The notes under the pieces: generated by a model
The model's database searches: none
Told to the model about the DNA's origin: nothing
The model's input: the letters and a program-made list of their open reading frames with translations, nothing else
NCBI GenBank assembly: GCA_964514655.1
Contig: CAZEQY010000013.1
Location: 1 to 64,000, forward strand
Reading direction: 5' to 3'
Source: SZAS-7 sp964514655
GTDB lineage: Bacteria; Chlamydiota; Chlamydiia; Chlamydiales; FEN-1388
Length of the DNA: 64,000 nucleotides
Shown here: positions 57,798 to 64,000 of the stretch, piece by piece
How the letters are laid out: each line of letters starts with the position of its first letter
Position numbering within the stretch: the first letter of the stretch is position 1
Program-made: the position numbers and the translations under genes

Positions 57798-59363
57798 ATG
57801 GTATTTATGAGGCTATTTAGGTTAATTTTATTATTTTGCGCAATACTTCGACTTGATGCAACATGTATTATTAAAGAAAACCAGGGATCATATGCCCAAG
57901 AGCATTACAAAGAAATGTGGGAGCTCTGTAATGTCGTATATTCAGAATACCCTTACATGTATACAGCTGCAGAAAAAGAGTATGCATATACATACTACCT
58001 GGATTCCTTGGCAATCTCGCAAGGCTCTAAAATTGTGTGCATCTTCGATAAAGAAAAACTTGTTGGCTTTGCTACCGGCATCCGCATGAGCGACTATAAA
58101 GCTGCTCACTACAAAGCACCTATAAGCGACCCCGCAGCTTTTTTTTACATTGCCGATCTGGTGCTCTTGCCAGAGTATCGTGGTAATGGCTTGGAATATG
58201 CAATGGTACAAGCTTTAGAAGCGCATGCAAGACTCGATTCAAGCTACAAGCAAATAGCCTACCTGCTAATTAACGAAGCCGAGCGCACAAAATACCGCAA
58301 GCCAGCACATGTATACAGCCCCTACTTTGCCCCTTTTTGGGAAGAGCGCGGCTACAAAGTTTCTAACGTCTGCTTTGTGACTAACTTTGAAATTGTTGGC
58401 GAAACTAGCGACACGCCCCACATAATGACGTACGTGACGAAAGAGCTTGCAGTAGCAGTTGATGAAGCCCTAAAGCTAGAGACATATAAAAAAAATGCCT
58501 ATAAATACAGCAAAAATCAGCTTCAGGAGATAGAACAGGCTCTCTTGCACCCGCAGCAAGAGCGCCAGCGCCTTGTAAGCTTTAATATGCTGGTAAACGA
58601 CCGTGATAGCACGCACTGGAAAGAAGAGCATAGGTGGGTAAAGCGCCTGCCCCGTATAGTCTCTCTCATTGACCAGATGCACCCACATATTATTGCGGCC
58701 CAAGAGCTACTTCCAAGCCAGCTGGATGATGTAGTAGAGAAAATTGGCGATACATACAACTATTACGGGAAAAGCCGACCGTCTAATGGGGAATACACGG
58801 GCATTTTTTACAAAACCGATCGCTACAAATTACTAGAAGCAACCTCCCTAGATATCCCCGAAACCCAAAATTGCCTTGTCATGGTGGCGCTGCAAGATAC
58901 TATTTCGCAAAAAGCATTTGCTGTCTTTACCATACACTTTGCCTGGGACATAAACACCCGTGAAAAAGAAGCCAGCATAACCTCGCAAACAATAGACGAA
59001 TATGTTGCCACACACTCCATACCAGTGTTCTTAGCAGGGGATCTCAACACATTTCCCCATAGGCAAGATGAAGACTATCCCTGCTTTGATGGCGACTACA
59101 TCAACCGCATCTTAACCAAAAAAACGCTTACAGATGCTCGTTCACTTGCCTTGTGCGGCCATTTTGGCCCCATTTCTACATTTACAAATGCCCCGGGAGA
59201 CAAAGCTCCCTTTACGGGAACTGGATCCCCAGGAGTATTCTTGGATCACATTTATGTTTCAGACGGCATTACAGTGCTTACGCATGCCGTACAAGATGCT
59301 AAAGTAGATGGCCACTTTGCATCAGATCATATGCCGGTATTTATCGATTACGTTCTTCATTAG
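57798..59363 (+). CDS. Exported GNAT acetyltransferase-like / EEP nuclease-phosphatase fusion
   Basis: 521 residues. A signal peptide (MRLFRLILLFCAILRLDA) is followed by a GNAT-like domain (about 25-200) with IADLVLLPEYRGNGLEYAMV as motif A. A linker (about 200-255) leads into an endonuclease/exonuclease/phosphatase domain from residue 257: LVSFNMLVND, IIAAQELL, VFLAGDLNTFPHR, LDHIYVSD and ASDHMPVFID give the full set of catalytic residues (Asn, Glu, Asp-x-Asn, Asp-His). EEP enzymes include DNases, sphingomyelinases and inositol phosphatases. Fusion of the two domains behind a signal peptide is unusual. ATG at 57807 is an alternative start. Confidence 0.83.
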   Translation: MVFMRLFRLILLFCAILRLDATCIIKENQGSYAQEHYKEMWELCNVVYSEYPYMYTAAEKEYAYTYYLDSLAISQGSKIVCIFDKEKLVGFATGIRMSDYKAAHYKAPISDPAAFFYIADLVLLPEYRGNGLEYAMVQALEAHARLDSSYKQIAYLLINEAERTKYRKPAHVYSPYFAPFWEERGYKVSNVCFVTNFEIVGETSDTPHIMTYVTKELAVAVDEALKLETYKKNAYKYSKNQLQEIEQALLHPQQERQRLVSFNMLVNDRDSTHWKEEHRWVKRLPRIVSLIDQMHPHIIAAQELLPSQLDDVVEKIGDTYNYYGKSRPSNGEYTGIFYKTDRYKLLEATSLDIPETQNCLVMVALQDTISQKAFAVFTIHFAWDINTREKEASITSQTIDEYVATHSIPVFLAGDLNTFPHRQDEDYPCFDGDYINRILTKKTLTDARSLALCGHFGPISTFTNAPGDKAPFTGTGSPGVFLDHIYVSDGITVLTHAVQDAKVDGHFASDHMPVFIDYVLH

Positions 59364-59460
59364 CATCAGCTGCTTGATGTAATAACATCCCCGATACTTG
59401 TAAAAAGGTAACTTTTCACCAATTTTTATCTCTATCAAACTAAGGCAATCGTACTTAAAA

Positions 59461-60102
59461 TCACCTTTCACTTATGGCAACCCTTGATAGGTAAGGGACT
59501 TTCGCCTCTAAAGTTTTAAAATATTCTTCTCGGGTACTTTTCAAAAAGTTTTGCGGTATATCAATCTTACCGGACATTTCTTCTTCCACCTCTGAATACC
59601 AACCTCCTTCACCCCAAACAATATAAACAATGTAAGTCCTACCTCTAACAGATTCAGGAGAGCACACCGATGCCGAACCAAATAGCCTATTTCCAGATTT
59701 CAATAATGGCTCTACCAACGGGCTAATAAATAGGTTTTGAGGCCCAGATTCATCATGCGGCTTAAGCCAATCATAGGTAGACACTGGGATAGGCAAAGGA
59801 TCATTACGTTCTGGAAAGTCCATATTCCAAAGCACTACGGTCCATTTAATATCCCTTGCAATGACAGTCGATTGGTTAACTAAAATCAATGCTGGTGACT
59901 TTGGGTATACAAAACGCATAGCAAGATCAGGCTGTTCTTGAGCAACACGTTCAGAATTGCCATTTATATACGTCATATTGACAACTTTATTATTATCCCC
60001 TGTAATAATATTGGTACTACTAGTACCACTCCTTGTCCAAGAAAAGAAATTTTTTACCCACACAAATACCTTACATAACCCTTCAAACATTCTCATTCTC
60101 AC
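59461..60102 (-). CDS. Hypothetical protein
   Basis: 213 residues. No signal peptide is obvious, although residues 10-25 (KVFVWVKNFFSWTR) are amphipathic. The middle is beta-rich (SPALILVNQSTVIARDIKWT then VVLWNMDFPER) and looks like an immunoglobulin-type or carbohydrate-binding fold. Composition is ordinary. I recognise no family. It lies alone, bounded by repeat-rich DNA on its 5' side. Confidence 0.6.
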   Translation of the reverse strand: MRMRMFEGLCKVFVWVKNFFSWTRSGTSSTNIITGDNNKVVNMTYINGNSERVAQEQPDLAMRFVYPKSPALILVNQSTVIARDIKWTVVLWNMDFPERNDPLPIPVSTYDWLKPHDESGPQNLFISPLVEPLLKSGNRLFGSASVCSPESVRGRTYIVYIVWGEGGWYSEVEEEMSGKIDIPQNFLKSTREEYFKTLEAKVPYLSRVAISER

Positions 60103-60352
60103 TTATTTATTATCATGCACTGATGTTATTGGTACTAGTAAAACACAACATATTTACAGCAGCAAAACTAATTATGTAATTTTGCAACACTTCTCTTTGC
60201 TTTCCATCAGAAAGTTATATCAATGAGATAAGTTTTTTAGCAATTGCCTATTTCGCCAGCCAAGAAATAATAACCAGCTTAGCATCATAGATATTACTCT
60301 ACAGCAACGTTGTAAATTCACTTGCCAGATTCCCGCCTTTGTTAACGGTTGG
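60103..60352. other. Gene-poor stretch upstream of the hypothetical gene
   Basis: 250 bp with AT-rich sequence at 60103-60240 that could hold the promoter of the minus-strand gene at 59461-60102. Nothing else can be supported. Short ORFs across the repeats here lack ribosome sites. Confidence 0.4.
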
Positions 60353-60408
60353 GGCCGAGGCTGCGATGTACGATTCGTGACAAAGAATCGCACATCGCAG
60401 CCTCGGCC
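60353..60408. repeat. 56-bp near-perfect palindrome
   Basis: A 24-bp arm starting GGCCGAGGCTGCGATGT at 60353 pairs with its inverse at 60385-60408 with one mismatch, around the loop GTGACAAA. It is the strongest hairpin in the window and far GC-richer than its surroundings. A T-run does not follow on either strand. Confidence 0.85.
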
Positions 60409-60470
60409 TATAGTGAAGAGAATGGGGTTAAAAACCCACCGCTTCACCCTCTAAAATTCCCCCCAGAAAT

Positions 60471-60707
60471 TGTTCTGTTTTTCCAGCGGCAGCTGGAGCA
60501 CTGCTTTAGCCCAGCGTGAAATGGAAGGCCTGTTAGGCCTGAAACAGAACGTAGGGTTACGACGCATCCCGCCCCTGTTTTGTTTCGCAGCTGCCGCTGC
60601 TCCCCGTGCGGTGTTTGTGTTGAATCCCCACGTTCCATTACAACCCTACCGGGTTTTCATTTCACGCGGGGCTAAAGCAGTGCTCCAGCTACCGCTGGAA
60701 AAACAGG
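60471..60707. repeat. Inverted-repeat element, family R copies 3 and 4
   Basis: Two arms of about 50 bp, 60471-60526 (contains CTGTTTTTCCAGCGGCAGCT) and 60654-60707 (contains CACGCGGGGCTAAAGCAGTG), are inverted copies of each other and match repeat R at 5498-5536 and 22478-22520. The 127-bp centre has a further hairpin-rich, GC-rich sequence (GCAGCTGCCGCTGC). It resembles a non-autonomous REPIN/MITE-like element. Reading frames across it (60470-60718) are repeat artefacts. Confidence 0.75.
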
Positions 60708-60931
60708 GCAGTATTTAGCAGGTAAAATTTGCCAATAATCAATTCGAAAATCGCCGATTCTTTTCACCTTAGCCCCAACCCTATTCATAATCTCTGCATA
60801 TTCGTGTCGCTTTTGCCTAGTATTGCCAGAATTAGGCTTACACCCTTAAGGCAAGTTCGGGCAATACTTCGCACAATATCATAGTATTTTTCTCGTTTTA
60901 TTAGGGAAGATTGTCTATTATATCTACCTTT
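60708..60931. other. Intergenic region before uvrA
   Basis: 224 bp with no supported gene. GGCAAGTTCGGGCAATACTT CGCACA at 60850-60875 partly repeats the 3' end of the KynB-like gene (TTCGGGCAATACTTCGCACA at 57658-57677), so a fragment of that region seems to have been copied here. An AT-rich stretch at 60885-60930 should hold the uvrA promoter. Confidence 0.5.
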
Positions 60932-63900
60932 ATGAAAAAAGAATTGTCAGAAAATTTTGAGCAAAATATTTGGCTGCAGAATGTGCGTGTGCACAATCTT
61001 AAGTCAGTATCACTTGAACTTGAGCCTCATCTGCTTATCTGCTTTACAGGTGTGTCTGGCTCAGGAAAGTCCTCATGTGCCTTTGACACCATCTACATTG
61101 AGGGCCAAAGACGCTATGTAGAATCGCTCTCGCAGCATGTACGCCGATTTTTGGGTGAGCTGCCAAAGCCTGATCTAGACTTTGCAAGTGGCCTTACGCC
61201 TACTATCTCAATAGAACAAAAGACAGCCGGCAAAAACCCGCGCTCTACAGTTGGCACCATAACAGAAATATATGACTATATGCGCGTACTGTGGGCTAGA
61301 GCCGGCCTTGCTTTCTGCCCGGTAAGCGGCGAGCCCGTCAGGCCTCGCTCGCAAGAAGAACTTGTAGAAGCAGCCCTACTGCGCCCAGAGGGCGAACGTC
61401 TCATCATACTTGCTCCCTATGCGCGCAATAAAAAGGGCGAATTTAAAGATGACCTTGAGGATATTGCCAAAAAGGGTTTTACACGAGTTCGAATAGATGG
61501 CACCTTTTATCAACTATCAGACGACATATCCCTAGATAAATCAGCTTCTCACGATCTAGACATCGTTATAGACCGATTAAGCATAAGCAAAAACGATAAG
61601 ACTCGCCTTACAGAATCACTTATGGCAGCACTTGAACTTGGCGATGGCATGTGCATTCTCTATGACCCGGACTCGCACGAGGAAGAACTACTTTCTACAA
61701 AGGCATACTCACCAAAGTCAGGGCTTTCATACCCACCACTAGACCCTCAAGACTTTTCATTTAACAGCCCAGCAGGGATGTGTCCAGATTGTCAGGGCCT
61801 TGGCGAAAAGCATGAATTTAACCTCGACCTTATCATCGACCCCAAAAAAAGCATCGCTGAAGACTGCTGCTCAATAGCAAGCTCATACTCTACCGTCCGC
61901 TACGGCAATATCTACGACAACCTTGCACGGCTATTTAACTTTAGCGTCAACACACCATGGGAAGAGCTCTCAAAAGAGGCAAAGCAGATATTTTTGAGGG
62001 GCACACCAAAGAAATGGACGCGCATGTACTTTGTGCACCCAGAAACAGGTGCAACATGGCAAGATACTATCCGCTGGCAAGGATGCCTCCAAGAAGCCTA
62101 CTTACGCTTTCAAGAAGCAAAAAGCGACCTCTACAAGCGCCGTATGGAGCGCTTGATGCACAAGGCCACATGCCCAAGCTGTCAAGGCGCCCGCATACGT
62201 CCCTACCCTGCTGCTACGCTCTTTAACAAAAAACAGATACATCAAGTCACCCACATGACTATTGGAGATGCTTTACAGTTTTTTGAAGGCGTGTCACTAA
62301 CAAAAAGTGAAAAGATCATCGCCCAAGAGCTTGTTAAAGAAATTGCAGAACGGTTGCGCTTTTTAGTAAACGTAGGTCTTGAATACATACAGCTAGACCG
62401 CATAGCGCCAACACTTTCTGGCGGTGAATCTCAGCGCGTACGTCTTGCCTCACAGATAGGCTCAGGCCTTGTTGGCGTAACGTACATCCTCGATGAGCCA
62501 TCAATTGGCTTGCACCCGCGCGACAACAAAAAGCTTATCACCTCGCTAAAAGCCCTACGCGACAAGGGTAACCGCGTCATTGTAGTAGAACATGACGAAG
62601 AGACGATACGAGAAGCTGACCAAGTTGTAGACTTTGGCCCAAAAGCCGGCTTTCAAGGCGGAACGGTAGTCTACAAAGGCAACGTAAAGGGTTTACTTGC
62701 GTGCAAAGAGTCTTTAACAGGTGCCTACCTTTCTAAACGCCTCAGCATCGCGATACCAAAAAAGCGTCGCAAAGTAACAGATGCAAAAATAGCGCTTATA
62801 GGAGCATCGCACAATAACCTCAAAAATGTAGATGTTCAAATCCCTCTTGGCTGCTTTATCGGCGTAACGGGAGTTTCAGGATCCGGTAAGTCATCCCTCT
62901 TTTTAGAGACCCTCTATCCTGCTATAAGCAACAAGATAATGAATACAGAGCTTACAGAAGGTACATACAAAGACATACAAGGCCTTGAGCATATTGACAA
63001 AGTGATTGAAATTGACCAATCTCCAATAGGCCGCACTCCTCGTTCTAATCCTGCTACATACGTAAAGCTCTTTGATGATATACGCGCCCTTTTTGCAAAG
63101 CTGCCGCTTAGCAAAGCAAAAGGCTATACAGCCGGCCGCTTTAGCTTTAACGTAAAAGAGGGTTCTTGTTCTGAATGCCACGGCATCGGCCAGATAAAGC
63201 TAGATATGGACTTTTTAGAAGATTCATGGATAGACTGCCCGGTATGCCAAGGCAAACGCTTTGACGCAGACACTCTAGAAGTGCGCTACAAAGAAAAAAA
63301 TATCCAAGACGTGCTAGAGATGGATGTAAAAGAGGCAAAAGAACTCTTTATTAACATCCCCCACATCGAACATAAACTCGAAATGCTCGAGCGCGTTGGC
63401 CTTGACTACCTAAAGCTCGGCCAGCCATCTACAACACTATCCGGAGGCGAAGCGCAGCGGATAAAACTTGTGCGCGAACTATCGCGCCCAGACACCGGCA
63501 AGACACTCTATATCCTCGACGAGCCAACAACGGGCCTACACTTTCATGATATGAACCATCTTATCGAGGTTCTTCAGGCCCTTGTACAAAAAGGTAATAC
63601 GGTGCTAGTCATCGAACACAATATCGACCTTATCAAAACATGCGACTGGCTTATTGAGATGGGACCAGAAAGTGGCGATAAGGGCGGTGAAATTATGGCA
63701 ACAGGCACGCCCGAACAGCTTGCTAAGACAGAATGCCCCACCGGTCTTATCCTAAAACCCCTACTATATGGTGATGAAAAACTAGCTTCAGCATCAAAGA
63801 AAAGCAAGCCATACAAGGCATCTAGCGCGATACACGTTGTCGGTGCCGCACAAAATAACCTCAAAAATATTGAAGCAACAATACCAAGAGGCAAGATGAC

Positions 63901-64000
63901 AATATGCGCCGGGCCTTCTGGCAGCGGCAAAAGCTCATTTGCCTTTGAGACTGTATTTGCAGAAGGCCAGAGGCGCTATGTTGAATCACTATCCCCCTAC
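60932..64000 (+). CDS. uvrA: UvrA excinuclease subunit, fused double form (partial, 3' end outside window)
   Basis: From the ATG at 60932 the frame is open to the window end (1023 codons). A full UvrA copy occupies about residues 1-950: Walker A GVSGSGKSSCAFDT, the first zinc module (CPDCQGLGE), signature LSGGESQRVRLASQ, second Walker A GVSGSGKSSLFLETL, the second zinc module (CSECHGIG then CPVCQG) and signature LSGGEAQRIKLVRELS. It then continues in frame into GAAQNNLKNIEA and AGPSGSGKSSFAFETVFAEG (residue 971 on), which is the start of another UvrA copy. Chlamydial UvrA is known to be a double-length (about 1800-residue) fused protein. It scans DNA for bulky damage with UvrB. Confidence 0.95.
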   Translation, partial: MKKELSENFEQNIWLQNVRVHNLKSVSLELEPHLLICFTGVSGSGKSSCAFDTIYIEGQRRYVESLSQHVRRFLGELPKPDLDFASGLTPTISIEQKTAGKNPRSTVGTITEIYDYMRVLWARAGLAFCPVSGEPVRPRSQEELVEAALLRPEGERLIILAPYARNKKGEFKDDLEDIAKKGFTRVRIDGTFYQLSDDISLDKSASHDLDIVIDRLSISKNDKTRLTESLMAALELGDGMCILYDPDSHEEELLSTKAYSPKSGLSYPPLDPQDFSFNSPAGMCPDCQGLGEKHEFNLDLIIDPKKSIAEDCCSIASSYSTVRYGNIYDNLARLFNFSVNTPWEELSKEAKQIFLRGTPKKWTRMYFVHPETGATWQDTIRWQGCLQEAYLRFQEAKSDLYKRRMERLMHKATCPSCQGARIRPYPAATLFNKKQIHQVTHMTIGDALQFFEGVSLTKSEKIIAQELVKEIAERLRFLVNVGLEYIQLDRIAPTLSGGESQRVRLASQIGSGLVGVTYILDEPSIGLHPRDNKKLITSLKALRDKGNRVIVVEHDEETIREADQVVDFGPKAGFQGGTVVYKGNVKGLLACKESLTGAYLSKRLSIAIPKKRRKVTDAKIALIGASHNNLKNVDVQIPLGCFIGVTGVSGSGKSSLFLETLYPAISNKIMNTELTEGTYKDIQGLEHIDKVIEIDQSPIGRTPRSNPATYVKLFDDIRALFAKLPLSKAKGYTAGRFSFNVKEGSCSECHGIGQIKLDMDFLEDSWIDCPVCQGKRFDADTLEVRYKEKNIQDVLEMDVKEAKELFINIPHIEHKLEMLERVGLDYLKLGQPSTTLSGGEAQRIKLVRELSRPDTGKTLYILDEPTTGLHFHDMNHLIEVLQALVQKGNTVLVIEHNIDLIKTCDWLIEMGPESGDKGGEIMATGTPEQLAKTECPTGLILKPLLYGDEKLASASKKSKPYKASSAIHVVGAAQNNLKNIEATIPRGKMTICAGPSGSGKSSFAFETVFAEGQRRYVESLSPY

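Noticed and set aside
59364..59460. tRNA or other structured RNA in the gap after the GNAT-EEP gene
   Set aside because: Only a short CATCA/TGATG hairpin was seen; there is no cloverleaf or CCA end.
60470..60718. Plus-strand 82-codon frame and overlapping minus-strand frames at 60220-60447 and 60444-60638
   Set aside because: They lie across palindromes and the R-family inverted repeat, have no ribosome site, and their sequence is made by the repeats.

Overview
The window looks like a chromosome segment from a chlamydia-like (environmental, non-Chlamydiaceae) obligate intracellular bacterium. The pointers are: a UvrA reading frame that runs on into a second UvrA copy (the fused double UvrA known from Chlamydiae); a SycD/LcrH-type TPR chaperone beside a large proline-rich putative type III effector; a Ser/Thr kinase; and many intracellular-lifestyle proteins with no clear relatives. 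The phylum call is an inference from gene content. I saw no rRNA, tRNA, CRISPR array, IS element or transposase gene.

Region 1 (1-6 kb) is a defence and toxin region on the minus strand. It has an AbiE toxin/antitoxin pair with an inverted-repeat operator, then a string of small immunity genes (a DUF2489-like gene, two MafI-like genes, a barstar and two unrecognised ones). Most of these follow a broken or tip-only toxin remnant (an EndoU tail, a frameshifted barnase-like RNase, two unrecognised tails). A related palindrome lies 7-11 bp downstream of four of the immunity genes. This is the graveyard, or cassette reservoir, of the intact 1858-residue Rhs/YD-repeat protein at 5992-11568, which ends in an EndoU nuclease tip.

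Region 2 (11.6-17.5 kb, minus strand) encodes exported or surface proteins: a HAD phosphatase, a DUF11 protein, a collagen-like protein and a beta-helix protein. They are closely spaced and lie upstream of the rhs gene, so they may be co-transcribed with it.

Region 3 (17.5-27.5 kb) holds a metallophosphoesterase, an SGNH hydrolase with internal membrane segments, a ClpB-like AAA+ protein, an AAA/DUF4143 ATPase, an M15 peptidase, adenylate kinase, a 581-residue unknown, a strongly promoted 38-residue ORF and an AGCS amino-acid symporter.

Region 4 (27.9-48.8 kb) looks like an effector island: the TPR chaperone and its 898-residue neighbour, a CX5R phosphatase-like protein, a 778-residue-class unknown, three clustered proteins (787, 188 and 165 residues) and a Ser/Thr kinase. 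Five of these seem to share a short N-terminal module. Ordinary genes (MFS transporter, DoxX, HAD hydrolase, mutS) are interspersed.

Region 5 (48.9-64 kb) has a 29-residue highly basic peptide with a clear terminator, a proline-rich protein coupled to priA, a duplicated methyltransferase-like protein, a CPA1 antiporter, a secreted neutral-ceramidase-like protein, a KynB-like cyclase, a GNAT-endonuclease/phosphatase fusion, and uvrA, which is cut by the window edge. Three families of palindromic repeats (near 5.5, 22.5, 27.5-27.8, 46.7-46.9 and 60.3-60.7 kb) fill most of the longer intergenic gaps.
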